Part shown: positions 1 to 11,443 of the stretch, in pieces | How positions within the stretch are numbered: position 1 is the first letter of the stretch | Layout of the letters: every line of letters begins with the position of its first letter | Assembly: GCA_004335835.1 (NCBI GenBank) | Contig: RWJK01001752.1 | Span: 1 to 64,000 of the forward strand | DNA: 64,000 bases | Source of the DNA: Scenedesmus sp. ARA3 | Taxonomy: Eukaryota; Chlorophyta; Chlorophyceae; Sphaeropleales; Scenedesmaceae | Direction of reading: 5' to 3' | Program-made: the position numbers and the translations under genes | The notes under the pieces: generated by a model | Told to the model about the DNA's origin: nothing | Database searches by the model: none | Seen by the model: the letters and a program-made list of their open reading frames with translations, nothing else

Positions 1-2411
1 AAATGCCGGTCTGTCGGGACTGCACTGTGAAGACAAGCTCCAGCCGCTGGTGCTCCTGCCTGACGCTGGTGCTGCTGCGGCGCCTGCTGCTTGTGTCACT
101 TATCTACACCCCTAAGCGGAGATAGCTGACCTTAAGAAACTGCGGAAAGCGCATTAACTCAAGCCCAGCGTGCCAAAAGGGCTGAAAGAGCACGCGACGG
201 CCGCAGGTAGCCGTGCGTTCAGCTGCCTCTGGCCGACCTAAAGCAGGTCCTTAGTTTGTTCTCAGATATACGTAAGAACGATCTGGAGATATTCGGAGGT
301 ATTAATGGATCGATTTCAGAGAAGTGATGAAAAATAGGACGTGTGCAACACTCCAAACGCTACCGAAGTAGCGAGTCGAGTTGCAGTTCGCATGAACAGC
401 AACGAAACGTGCAGGGCTAGACGCCTGCGCATGCTAAGTGGCCTTCGGCAGCAGTGAGGTAATGACGTGTTATGACTGTCACCTCACCCACTGCTTGCCT
501 TTGACCAGGCAAGCAGGGATACAGCTACGCTGCATTAACCGCAATGAACAAGTCCATTGCACATTAATAGGTAGCTGGCCCAGCCAGGCGGCCTAGCCGC
601 AAAGCTGCTGCTGCTGCGGTGGCTTGCCATCCGCGTGTGAGCATTGAACGCGTATATACAAAGCAGTTCAGGCGCCATGTGGCATGGCTCAGGCGTTGTA
701 ATTTGTCAGCAGCCTCTCCTGCTCGTTCAGTAGGTGACATGCACTGCATGGCATGCAGCAGCAGGTTTGCAGCTGTACAGCATAAGGGTGTTACATCGCG
801 GGAACACAGCCCGTTTCTGAGCCAATGCATTCATTGACAAATTGTCATACGACAGGCTCATTGGGCAGCTACCGGTATTGTGTCAGTGCAAGTCACCATG
901 AACCTCCCACACGACAGACAAATTCAAACACAAACATATACATTCCTGGGGCATCAAAGAACGGTGGCAGGCATCTGGAAGCCTGCAATACCCATACGAA
1001 AAACAGCATGCTACCTAGAGGCTGCGATCCGCGCAAGCTGCAACTTTGTACAATACCAAGCCGATCACAGCAGCTGGACACTGCAGTCGAATGTGATCGC
1101 CACGGCCATGCCCATGCCAATAACAACTACCGCAGCACGCACAGCAGCCTTGCACACTTGCACCTGAACTGCACAGCGATGCATGCGGTAGGCGGCGCAT
1201 TTGCTGCTGCTGCAGCAGCAGCAGCCAGCCTGCTGTCGAGCAACTGCTGGCCAGCGCACCGCCACCCCACCCAAGCATGTTGAGCCGTGTGCAGCCTGTG
1301 ATGCATACTTGCAGACCCTGATACTCCTATGGGCCCTTGCACCCCCATCCATGCAGGCCCCGTATGCATCGCATGTCATCCCATCTTGGCTGCGCGAAGC
1401 CACAGGATCGCTATGCCGCAACAGCCCTCCGTCATGCTGCACGCTCTACTGGCATGCACCTGCCTTCACCTCAACATTGTATGCATTGAAAGCCACCGGA
1501 TGCACTGAACTGCGGCTGCATCTCCACTGGCAGCTGTCTTGACCAAAACTGTGTTGATGGTGCTTGCGCATCCCATCCCAATTTGCAACAGTACCCAGAT
1601 GCCTGCTGCAGCTCAACAAACGCCTCGCATTCGGGCATGGTGTGCAGGTTGTGTGGCATACCATAAGCTGCACGTGGCAGTGTGTTCTGTGGCACGCTGC
1701 TCTGCCACAGGCACGCTGACCAGCCACCACTAAGAGGGCCTGCATGCTGCGGCACACAGGCCCACATGAACACTGTAACCGCAACTCCAAGATCATATCA
1801 AGGGAACCTGTTGAATCTGATGGACAAGACGTATGCGAACATCACACACCGCATCTGCCAGCTGCTGTTGCCAGCAGCCAGTAGAGCTGCTGTTACCAAC
1901 TTGTTGCCACAGGCTGTTGCCGGCCCCATCCACTCAGCAGCACTCAATGGCGTCCTGTTCCGCAACAGGATTTCAGCCTGAATGATAACCAAAGAGAGAA
2001 GCAGGCCAGGCTGACCTCAGAATCCAAACAAAATGATGCCACCTACAGAGGGGGCCACATCAACAGCTTGCCACATGTACACATGCAACTGCCCGGCACC
2101 CAAGCTGTACCTGCCTGCAGCGTACTACGCTCGTCGCTTCTGCCTGCACACCTGTGTTCTGCTGCCGCTGCTGCAGCCCCTGCTGCTGCTGCTGCTGCTG
2201 CTGCTCAATAACATCACTGCAGCTTCTCAAAGAAAGCGTCTCCAGCAGCTGACTCCACAGCACCTGTGCTGTTATTGCGCCCTGTCCATGCTGCAGCTGT
2301 GCTGTTATTGCGCAGTGTCCTTCACTGCTACAGCGATGTTGGCGACCTGCAACACCGACAATGGCAGCAGCAGCATTCCACAACAGTACATGGAACTGAG
2401 TATTGGCAACT
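1..2411. other. Region with no recognisable gene
   Basis: I find no reading frame with a recognisable domain and no phase-consistent chain of exons on either strand. The short open frames here are rich in Cys, His and Ala, as expected from chance translation of CA/TG- and CTG-rich DNA. A run of eight to nine CTG units lies near 2177-2205. The right end probably holds the 3' flank of the minus-strand zinc-finger gene. It may be intergenic, UTR or part of an unrecognised gene. Confidence 0.4.
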
Positions 2412-2416
2412 TTACA
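2412..2416 (-). terminator. Possible TGTAA polyadenylation signal
   Basis: TGTAA on the minus strand, about 180 bases past the LSD1-like stop codon. TGTAA is the usual green-algal polyadenylation signal. A 5-base motif is common by chance, so support is positional only. Confidence 0.3.
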
Positions 2417-2485
2417 ACAAACGAGGACCACTTCTCCAGTGTTGCAATCACTCACATCACTGCCCCGCCTCACTGTCATGCGCGG

Positions 2486-2515
2486 GCTGCATGCTTGCAG
2501 CTGCAAGCATGCAGC
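2486..2515. repeat. Perfect 30-bp palindrome
   Basis: A 14-base arm beginning GCTGCATGC and its exact reverse complement flank a GC centre. It lies about 80 bases beyond the LSD1-like stop codon, so it could form a hairpin in that 3'UTR or a cruciform in DNA. Confidence 0.7.
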
Positions 2516-2596
2516 TGCACGCTGGATGATTGTGCCTTTTGTGAAAGCCACCTCACAATGCCCATTGCAGCAGACTACTCATTGCAGTGTGCATGC

Positions 2597-3657
2597 TCAC
2601 TGCCTCACCTCATTGCCCTGCTCATCTAGTGTTGGCGGGTTCTCCACTACTACTGTCTGCATCGACTTGGGAGGTACAGCTGGCCGCTGCTGCACTGGGC
2701 CTGGCGGCGCTGCGCCGCCTGGCGGCCATGCTGCGTGCGGGCACACGTTTGTCACAAAGTGACACACGCTGCACTTGACGGACTGCGCGCCTAGCGGGTA
2801 CATGAGCATGATGCTGCAGCCCCCGCACTGCACATGGCCGTAGACAGGCACCTGCGCACAGTACGGACATGACAGGCAGCAGCGTCTGCACATGAACAAG
2901 CTGCTACAGGGTGCCGGCTGCTCTGTTGAGTTGGCATCCATTGGCGCACTGCTGCACATGCAACACAACTGGGTGCCATGGCTGCTGCCGGTAGTGACAG
3001 GGTAGCTGCTTCATGCCACGCTCGTGCCAACGCTACTGCTGCTGCTGCTTGCAGGAACAGCAGCTTGCAGGAAAGCGCCATCAGCCGCGCACCTGCGTAA
3101 CTGTGTGGCACAGTGAGCACTGCACGCTCTGTGCACCACGCGGGTACGACAGCAGTACCCTGCAGCCGTTGCACACTATCTGCGACTGGTCTGGGCTGTC
3201 CACTGCAACACAACAAAGCAGCACATGGTGCAAAACCCTGTGAGTGGCTAGAGCTTTATAGGATTGCTAGTCAGAAGGTCTGCTGACACACATGGTTTGA
3301 AGCACACATGCAAGGACAGCTGCAAGTAATGCGGCACCTGCGTGTATGCTTGCACAGCTGCGGCAGCACTGTTACCAGATCTAGATGTAACAGAGGCACC
3401 ACGCACCTGTCTGCGGCGCTTGCGTGATGTGCCCACAGCGCGAGCACCTGACTTGACTGGCTCCTTGCTGCAAGCACAAAAACAACATGCATGCAGCACA
3501 AAGTCAGCAGCTGCTGGCAGGGCGCGTCCCACAGTACAACAGCTGCAGCGCAGCAACAGGCTGCTTAACTCACCTGCGGGTACATCAGTAGTGTGCTGCA
3601 GCCGCCACATGTGACGTGGCTGTGTGGTCCTGGAGCTATAGGCGGTATGGGCGCCAT
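2597..3657 (-). CDS. LSD1/LOL-type triple zinc-finger protein
   Basis: Four minus-strand exons, 3657-3574, 3467-3407, 3202-3093 and 2851-2597, join in frame to give 169 residues. Three zf-LSD1 fingers follow one another: [11 protein letters not shown] with CSRC near residues 17-40, [19 protein letters not shown] near 58-76, and [19 protein letters not shown] in the last exon. Each has the CxxCxxxLxYPxGAxxVxCxxC pattern of plant LSD1 and LOL1, which are nuclear or cytosolic regulators of cell death and stress responses. The size is close to the plant proteins (about 150-190 residues). The tail is proline-rich and lacks other domains. Intron 1 cuts finger 1 between YPQ and QGA, leaving one extra residue there. 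The start is the first Met in frame; a short upstream exon is possible because an acceptor-like TGTGCAG precedes it. The family is clear; the biological role in algae is inference. Confidence 0.82.
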
Positions 3658-4312
3658 GCCTGCACATAAAAAGCATCGAAAGCACAGTGAGGAAGCTGCA
3701 GTGAGTGAGGAGAAGCATGGCCACTGCGATGCACGGCAACCTCCGAGGCGTGAATGACTTTGGGAACTGACAAATTACTACCAACGGTGGTTTGACGCCT
3801 CACCGCTGCTAGTTGGGGTGGGGTACTGCATGGTTTGCGTCGACCAGCAGCTGCTTTGCTGCAAGCTCAATAGCTGTGAACTAATACGTTTTATACTTCG
3901 TCGAAGTTCCTGGAACGACGGGGTTCACCACTGAACAGAATGTACTGAGTTGTGTTCGGAGCAGCAGCAGCAGAGGCAGCTAGGTACAGCTCAAGGTGGA
4001 TAGTTTGGCAGCAGCAATGGCTGTGAGTCACGACACAGACTTCACAGGTACGAGACAGGTGTCACCTCTCCAGACCCACATGATCATCCCTGGGGACCAA
4101 GGGGTCCAAAACCACGTTACTATTTGTAATCGCGCTGGATCAAGATGGATCTCCACACAAACAGGCATGCTCTGAAACTTCAAGGGCGTCAACAACACAA
4201 AACTGCAGCTAGCTGGCTCAAAACCGTGTGGTTCAGGCTCCTGCAGAGACCGTGCTGGCCACCGGTGCCCGCTGCAGGTGCAAGCCTGCACATGTGCAGT
4301 GGACACAGCGGG
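3658..4312. other. Spacer between two minus-strand genes
   Basis: About 650 bases between the stop of the lysine-rich gene and the start of the LSD1-like gene. It should contain the former's 3'UTR and the latter's promoter. I see no TATA box, no minus-strand TGTAA and no coding exon. Confidence 0.4.
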
Positions 4313-5777
4313 TTACTTCTTCTTGGCGCCCTTGCCATCTTCTTTCTTCTTGGGCTTGTCTGCCTTGGGTGGTGGTAATAAGTGCTCTGGGATTGGCAGC
4401 CCTTGCTGTTTCAGCTTCAACACCTCCTCCACCACTCGCCTGGAGCCACGCGCAACAAACAGCAGTGCACCACAACGTGCAGGGGCAAGCTCAGCAGAAT
4501 TCGAGGCTTTCTGCAACATGTACGATCTGAAGCACAAGGGGTGTCGTGCAGCAACCTGGAGACGGTGCCCAGACAGATGTTGACGTCATGCTGATGGCAC
4601 ATGCTGGCAACTGCTGCACACCCGTAGCTCTGCAGCAGCTGCTGTGACTGCTGCGACTGCTGTGCAACTGCGCACAAACAGCGCGCAGGCCTGATGCAAT
4701 TTGTATGTGGCTGCTGCCTCACCGCTTCTCCTCCAGCTTCTGCAGCTCCACCTCCTGAGTCAGCACATCTCGCCGGATGTGGTCTGCCTCGGTGCAGCGG
4801 CGGAACCTGTTGCAAGTGTAGCACAAGGTGGGGACGATTAAGCTGCACTGTCAGGTGCCTCAGCACTTGTTGCTGCTTCCAGGGTGTTGTGTTTCAGCCT
4901 GCTCAGCTTCGGATGAGCTGTACTCTTTCAGCAGCTGCTTGCTGGCCACAAATGCATTGTCCGCAGGTCAGCTACTGACAGGCACCCGGCTCCTGACAAG
5001 CATGCGCCTCGAAGCGCTGCAGGCAGGGCCTCCTGCAGGCACTGCAGCCCAGCGCGCCTGCCTGCACAAGAGCACGTCCTGTCCAAACTCACCCAAGCGC
5101 TGCTGCATTGCTGCCTCCCTCCAGCGGCGCCTCATGGCCGGTGCTGTATCGCACCCACACCTGGCCACCCTCCTTGGTGGTGGGATTCTCATACCTGCAG
5201 CAGCAGATGTCGGCATCACAGCATAAACGCAGTGGCAGCTCAAGGCCAGCTGGGTTTTACTGCATCAAGCATGCTGAGCTGAGCATGACTCAGTTGCATG
5301 ACCGACTACACCGCTGGCCAACTGAGCTATCACAAAATGCCAGCTGCTGCTTTTGTGATGCCTGCGCAAGCCCTGGCTGCCGTTTGAAGCAAGCAGACGG
5401 TCACGTTTGTTGCGATGCACACTGCACTGCAACGCCACTGCAGTCTTGAACCAGGCTGGTGTTGACGATGTGCTGCGCTGCGTGGTGCTGAACTCACTTG
5501 ACGCCAATCACAGTGACTTGCAATCCTAGTGGCGTACGCACAATTTCATGTAACTGCGGCAGAAGTGCACTATCCTGGTGAGGGTGCACTGAACAGCAGC
5601 AGCATGAGCATGTGTTTGCGCACACTGAGGTGGCAGCAGAAGCAGTCAGTCCGCCTGGGAGGAACGATGGTTGCTGCAGACTCTGCCCACCTTCAAGCCA
5701 AACTGGCCTAGCACATCGCTGGAAGTCTCATAAGCTGGCTCCTTCTTCTTGCTGCCTCCCTTCTTCTTAGGAGCCAT
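4313..5777 (-). CDS. Small lysine-rich protein, unknown function
   Basis: Six minus-strand exons, 5777-5691, 5553-5498, 5194-5093, 4941-4867, 4806-4723 and 4439-4313, join with matching phases to give 176 residues. The start is the Met of MAPKKKGGSKKKEP and the end is a second lysine cluster, GKGAKKK. Between them lie a hydrophobic stretch (residues about 30-48, ending VTVIGVKYENPTTKEGG), a segment QVWVRYSTGHEAPLEGG that looks like paired beta strands, and a charged helical, possibly coiled-coil region (FRRCTEADHIRRDVL to EEKRRVVEEVLKLKQQG). I see no signal peptide or membrane segment. I do not recognise the family. The tight joins across five introns argue that it is a real conserved gene. 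Exon 4 uses a weak donor (GTGCTG), the least certain junction. Confidence 0.72.
5319..5330 (-). other. Box-A-like (tRNA D-arm) sequence in intron
   Basis: The minus strand reads TAGCTCAGTTGG, a perfect match to the RNA polymerase III A box (TRGCNNAGYNGG). It sits in intron 2 of the lysine-rich gene. I find no B box (GGTTCGANTCC) at tRNA spacing and no acceptor-stem pairing, so it is not an intact tRNA. It could be a tRNA-derived SINE remnant or chance. Confidence 0.3.
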
Positions 5778-6233
5778 GGGCCAAGAACAGCGAGTTCTAC
5801 AGCACTACAATGGTACTGGATGCTTTGACTGATGCAGTGCAGAGCTACACCCTCCACAGAGGTCAAGCGTGTCTGAACAACGCTGTAAGTATAGTTTTCT
5901 TTGTCATTCACTGATTGCGCACTGGTCATCAGATATGCTCAAGAAGGCGCCTCTCGCTCCGGACATCTCGAAGCACTCATCCGCCCCGTGATGTTGATTC
6001 ACCACGCGAAGCATACTCAAGACTTCTTGATCAATCTCACAATGTAAAACCACCACATGCACTGAGATGGAACTTTTTGGCAGTGACAGATGTGCCTGTA
6101 ACACACCTTCGGCCCAGAGACAGGGTGGCGCCCTGATAGCAGTCCTTGCGCTCTTACGCGATCGTATTGCTGCCCAGCTTCACCCACACCTCTTTGTCCC
6201 GCTTGCAGAATCAGATCTCTGCAGCAACACACC
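5778..6233. promoter_or_regulatory. Divergent intergenic region, two gene starts
   Basis: About 455 bases between the start of the minus-strand lysine-rich gene and the start of plus-strand CAS, so it probably carries both promoters and both 5'UTRs. No clear TATA box is visible on either strand. Confidence 0.4.
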
Positions 6234-9200
6234 ATGGCTCTGCTCAGCCAGACTCGCATGGGCCGTGTGTCCGGCACAAGGGCCAGCAGGACCACCTGCG
6301 TGCGCGTGCAGGGCGTTCAGGAGCGCAAGGCCGGCTCTGGTGAGGCTGGCATGGACAGGACAACTGCAGCTCCAGACCGTTCAGTTGGCGCCAGCAAGCA
6401 GCTCGGCATGTATGTTTGTATATCAACCGGCAATCAGCCGGTTTACATGTGGATTTGACATACAATTAGCAGAGGCGCAGCAGCGAACAGTGTAAACAGG
6501 CTTCAGTGCAAGCAGGCACTGATCCCCCTGCAGTGACCAGTTGACTTGCTTGCGCATTGAAAAACACGACACTTCAAAAATTGATCATGATTTTTAGGGG
6601 CTTCGAGCTCTCAGTGCACCAGAACTTGCCAGAGTGTTTGAGCGCAGCACCCAACACGAAGGTACAGCCATGCCCTCGCTTTCAACTCGCCGCCCTGCTG
6701 TGTTCACCTGTTGAACTACTTGCAGCTGGTCGCGCCCTGCTGAGCGGTCTGGCTGGCTCCGCCCTGCTGGCGCAGCCCGCCCTGGCCCAGGAGTCAGACG
6801 CAGTTGACTCTGCAGTGGCCAACCTGACCGAGGCAGTCAAGGTGGGCTGCAGCTGCATGGCGTGATATTGACCAGGCCGCAGGCCAGGATCACCAGCAGC
6901 TGTCGTAAGCGCTATTGTGCAAGCGCCTATATCTTGCCAGGGCAGCAGGCGCTGCACGCAGACAGCGGGTGACTGGACACATGCCAGACCGTGCTGCAGC
7001 AGCAACGTGCATATGCATCAGGTGTATGTTTCCCATTCAAAACCATACTCCCATCTACTGCGACGCAGTGACCTTTATCAGCGGTCACAGTCTGGCAATG
7101 TGCCTTCGCTGTTATGTTTCCTGCAGGCTGCTGGCCAGGGCGTGAAGGCAGCCATCGACCTGGTGGGTGCTGGCGTGAAGATTGCCCAGGAGGGTTACGA
7201 GGTGGCAGCGCCTGTCATCAAGCAGGGCGTGGATGTGGCTGCCCCTTTTGTGAGCGAGGCTGTCAAGGTCACCACCGAGACTGCCGCACCGCTGCTGTCC
7301 AGGGCAACCCCAGTGGTCAAGGTGAGCAGTGAGCCGGCTGCTGCTGCTGCTGTGCTTCAGGAAGCTGGCAGAAGACAGGCAACATGGGGCGGCAACGAGC
7401 AAGGGTAGCGGGCATGCAGTAGCAGCGGAATTGGCCGCCAAACAGCTGGCTACTGCAGCAGTGCAAGGATATGACATTGTGATTACAGACATCCTGAGTT
7501 TGCTACACCACCAGCAGATGCACCCGTGCCCAAGGGCGTCCCATCCACTGCAATTACTGAGCCGCCAACTGCACAGCAGTTTCCTGTCTTGTTACTGATG
7601 CGCTGCGTGCCATGCTAGGCCTCCACTGCAATTTATAACCACCCATACTCATCTTTATCGTCACCATTTCTGCTTGCAGGACTCGCTGCAGTCTGCCATC
7701 AACTCTGTTGGCGTGGATGTGGACAGCATCTCCCGCACCACCAACGTGGTGACCAAGACCGCCACTGAGGGCGCCACCGCAGCGCAGCCCTTCATCAGCA
7801 AGGCGCTCACCTTCCTCACCACCACCGAGCCGGTGAGTGACAGCATCGTTGCAGCAGCAATAGCAGCAGCACAGGTTTGTGCCGGCGCAGCAGGCTAAGA
7901 AAGCATGCATGTGTGCCGTCCAGGTCGGAGGTGCAGACTCGGCACAAAGAAGCACCACTCAGCATCGTCAGCAGCAGCAGAACTGCAGACCCCTCTTTGT
8001 TCGCATCCTGCGTGGTTTCACGCGTCTGTTCCTGTGTGCCTGCCTCTGCGCAGTTGTTATCCACACCTGTCTCCTCATGCATCTGTGTTGTCCCTGTGTT
8101 CCTGCCTCATCCCCGGTTCATCCCCTGCAGGTGCTGCTGGCCGAGTACGGCCTGGGTGCCGTGGCGCTGTACTACCTGGCCCCGTACCTGGTGGGCGGGC
8201 TGTTCGGCAGCCTGCGCGGCTTTGCCGGCGAGGTGACCGCTGCGCAGGCGCTGGACCTGGTGGGCAGCGACGGCAGCGCCGTGCTCATCGACATCAGGAC
8301 TGAGGTGCGCGGTGGATTCTGAATTGAGTTTATGGTGGTTTGTATGTTATGCTGCTGGCGGTGGTGACATGGGATGGATGGGTTAGTGTTTTGGCGAAGT
8401 CAGCTAAAGTTGGTGTGGCATCATATCTGGCAGTGTGCACATTGCCGATGCACTTCAGCCGGCTTACCAAAATCTGCTGGACATGTGTCTGTGGTCGCGC
8501 CTTCGGTTCAATACTGACGTGGCTGCTGTCTACCTGCCCATCTCGTGCTGCTGCAGCGCGAGAAGGAGGCTGCGGGCCTGGCTGATGTGCCTGGTGGCGC
8601 CAAGGGCAAGCTGCTGGAGGTGGAGTACGCCTTCACAGAGGACAAGAAGCTGCGCGGCCAGCTGCGCGACGCCAACGCCATCGAGGCACAGGTGCGGCGC
8701 AGTGCAGTGCTGCGATGCTGCAATGTCGTTTTTGATGGCAATTGTGATGAGGCGCATGCTTTAGACTTGGTGCTGGCACATTATGCACAGCCTGGCGCGT
8801 CCATCGCCAGTGGGTGCACCGCCCATCTCTTGATGCAGCATGTAGAATGGCGCGTTATCTTCCGCCATGGCTGCTGCCATTGTGGTGCAAGCTTATGTGT
8901 ACCCTGCTGCTGCTGCTGTCCCTTTGCGCTGCTGCAGATCACCGCGCTGCAGATCGCGTCGCTGAAGAAGATCGGGCGCGGCAGCAAGATCGTGCTGCTG
9001 GACCGCTACGGCAGCGCCTCCAAGGCAGTGGCCAAGGAGCTGGCCCGCAGGGGCTTCGGGCGCGTGTTCGTGGTGGCAGGTGCGCTTTGTACACTGCGGC
9101 TGCTTTCAGCAAGCTTTGGACCTTGCGCCATAGCCTGTCTTCCTGCGCTGCATGCTGCCAGCAACAGCGCTAGCATCCTGCGATAGCCCAACTTGACCTG

Positions 9201-9591
9201 TCCAGGGGGCTTCGGGCGCGTGTTCGTGGTGGCAGGTGCGCTGCTGTGTTTCTGTTTCTGTTTACCAAGCTTCAAGTTGTTTGCTGTACATCTCTTCTGC
9301 ACCCAGCTGCATGCATTGGATGCATTTGTTTGCATTTGTCCGGCCTGCTCAAAGATCATGCTTCTCACTGTGCTGCTGCGTTTTTGCTGCTGTGACTTCA
9401 TTTGGTGTGCGGCTGCAGGCGGCTTTGACGGCCGCGGCGGCTGGGTGCAGAGCAAGCTGCTGGTGAAGCCCACCGCCAGCATGTTCAGCGGCGTGTCCAG
9501 CAGCCCCCTGCCAGCCAGCCTGGCCCGCACCCTGAGCACACGCACGGAGAGCACCCGCGGCCGCAGGGCGCTGCCTGCCCCCAGCAAGTAA
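6234..9591 (+). CDS. CAS: Chloroplast calcium-sensing receptor CAS
   Basis: Eight exons, 6234-6339, 6726-6841, 7127-7321, 7680-7832, 8131-8304, 8557-8691, 8938-9079 and 9419-9591, join in phase to 397 residues, the normal CAS length. Order: an Arg/Ser/Thr-rich transit peptide; an AGRALLSGLAGSALLAQPALA segment (split in this entry as AGRALLSGL then AGSALLAQPALA) resembling a thylakoid-targeting peptide; the lumenal repeat-like region (AVKAAGQGVKAAIDLVGAG onwards); a hydrophobic span GAVALYYLAPYLVGGLFG; and a stromal rhodanese-like domain (VLIDIRTE to ELARRGFGRVFVVAGGF). In plants and Chlamydomonas CAS is a thylakoid protein needed for calcium-dependent photoacclimation and, in algae, for the carbon-concentrating mechanism. 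The rhodanese site lacks an evident catalytic Cys, as is usual for CAS. The tail is Ser/Thr/Arg-rich, where plant CAS is phosphorylated. The last intron contains a second copy of the end of exon 7. Confidence 0.93.
9205..9242 (+). repeat. Intronic copy of CAS exon-7 end and donor
   Basis: About 36 bases in intron 7 repeat positions 9049-9086, covering the codons for GFGRVFVVAG plus the donor GTGCGCT. The copies are about 156 bases apart. Both donors look usable, but splicing to the second would add intron sequence to the message. Confidence 0.9.
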
Positions 9592-10939
9592 ACGCTTGGA
9601 GGTTGATCCTCTGCTCCTCTTGCATATACAGCTATTGCTGTGGCGGGGTGAGGTGCCGGCATGTTGATCTCGCCGCAGTGGTTGGATTGCTGTTGTGGTC
9701 CAGCAGGGCGAGCGGCGTGATGGACGGATGTGTAAGAGGATGCGGCACAAGGGTGTGGTGGTTGTGGCGCAGCTGTGTTTGGCTACAGCAGCCTCCATTG
9801 CAGGCTGTGTGTTAGCCCGGCAGCTGTGGCGGTCTGCCTCTGCGTACAGCAGCTGCTGCAGCATGCAGCTGATGGCGTGGTTTGGCCGACGTGTGCCTGC
9901 GGTGTGTGAGGTGAAGTGTGCTTATTCACGTAGAGTGCCGCACCATGTGTGTGAGTGGCATGGGTGCGCACCCGTGACATACAACATACATTGTTTGAAG
10001 GGTTCCTCAGCACCAGCTGCTGCCATGTGTATGGGCAGTGCGGTGTGAGGCCCTAGAGAGAGTGAATGATGCAGAGGCGACAACTCGGCCTAATGCGTGT
10101 GCTGCCATGCTTGCCAATGACAACAGGTTGGCGGAGCATGCAGGCGCATGGCATATTTGAGCTATTGGTCAGCCGTGTTTGCAGTGTGTAGTCAGCGTAT
10201 GTGGGTTACTTGTGGAGCGATATTGATACTGGTAGGTGGCATGAGGATCTTGAGAGGGCCATGCATACAATCAGCCTTTGAGAAGAGGCCTGCAGTGTTC
10301 ACAGCCCGTGCTGCAGTTAGTGCACAGCAAGTGTATTTCACGATGGATGTGTCCTGTGTATATCTTTGTGTTGGACGTGTAACTGAGTCAGCTGTCAAGT
10401 CCAAACTCGAGCAGCCTCTGCTGATTATGCACTGGCTACTGTACGCTACGACCTTCCTGATGTTGCATTGATGCTGTCGCAATATGCAATGTCTTTCCTG
10501 CAACTCATAATACTACGACCTTGCTTATGTTGAAGCGCAGATACAAACGAACTGAGAGCTGGGAGTGCTCCCTCATGGTGGTGGTCCAAGGTGAATGGCG
10601 TGCCCCTTCCATACAGCATCTGTTCTGCTCAACAGCACTGCTGCAGCAACCAACGCAGAAGCCATTGCTGCATGAGGGCCTCTGATGTTCGCTCACATCA
10701 CCAGTAGACCACATTCAAATGGCGATAGGCATATGCAGTGCAGGATGCCGCGTAAGCTGCAGTATGCACGTGAACTGTAGCGAAAAGGCAGTGCACTACC
10801 TCCACGTGGTCCAAAGTATCCGAGGTGCGACTAGAAGTCGGCGCGGCAAATGCGCTCAAGACATCATCATTAGCAAATAATCACATCTACGCACTTCTTT
10901 AAATGACTTAGGCTCACAGTTCGTGCCTAGTCGAGGACT
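9592..10939. other. CAS 3' flank and intergenic region
   Basis: About 1.35 kb, same-strand spacer between CAS and the small heat-shock protein. It should hold the CAS 3'UTR at the left and the heat-shock promoter at the right. No exon chain or RNA gene is visible. Confidence 0.4.
9731..9735 (+). terminator. Likely TGTAA polyadenylation signal of CAS
   Basis: TGTAA 140 bases past the CAS stop codon, a typical 3'UTR distance for a green alga. Confidence 0.45.
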
Positions 10940-10952
10940 TTCCGGAACCTTC
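10940..10952 (+). promoter_or_regulatory. Heat-shock element
   Basis: The sequence TTCcgGAAccTTC is three perfect alternating nGAAn/nTTCn units, the binding site of trimeric heat-shock factor. It lies about 40 bases upstream of a TATA box and 165 bases upstream of the HSP20 start codon, the expected place for heat induction. Confidence 0.85.
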
Positions 10953-10980
10953 TAGGCGTGACATCGCAGCGTGCTCAGCG

Positions 10981-10989
10981 AATATATAT
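10981..10989 (+). promoter_or_regulatory. TATA box of the HSP20 gene
   Basis: AATATATAT lies about 135 bases before the start codon and just downstream of the heat-shock element. It implies a transcript start near 11010-11020 and a 5'UTR of about 100 bases. Confidence 0.75.
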
Positions 10990-11116
10990 CTCGCTGCTGG
11001 CTCGGACCGGACCAGTTGTTTTTCAAAGGTGCAGAAAGCTATCAAGCAATCCCACAGCGTTTTCAACTGCCGCTCTGCTGTCGCGAGCTCGTACTACGAA
11101 ACCTTCGGCAGACACA

Positions 11117-11390
11117 ATGTTGACCACCTGCGCAGTGCGTGCCGCTCCCGTGTTTGTGAGGCGTGCGTCTCGCATGCATTTGAAGGCTATGGCTCCTCGT
11201 GTGCCGCTGCAGATCCGTGCCTTCCAGGAGGAAGCCAAGCATGAGCAGCACGATGAGAAGCACGATGAGAAGCAGGTGCAGAAGCACCAGCCAGGCCAGG
11301 GCTCCTCGATGATGCGTGCTGACCCATACAGCAGGTGAGCGGGAGCAAACGACGCGAAGAGTGGTTCGGCTGCACCTTTAACGACAGCAG

Positions 11391-11443
<53 letters not shown>

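Noticed and set aside
5265..5345. Intact tRNA gene
   Set aside because: Only an A box is present. There is no B box and no acceptor stem.
10958..11116. Longer HSP20 N-terminus starting at 10958
   Set aside because: This start is in frame but lies upstream of the TATA box, so it would not be transcribed from this promoter.
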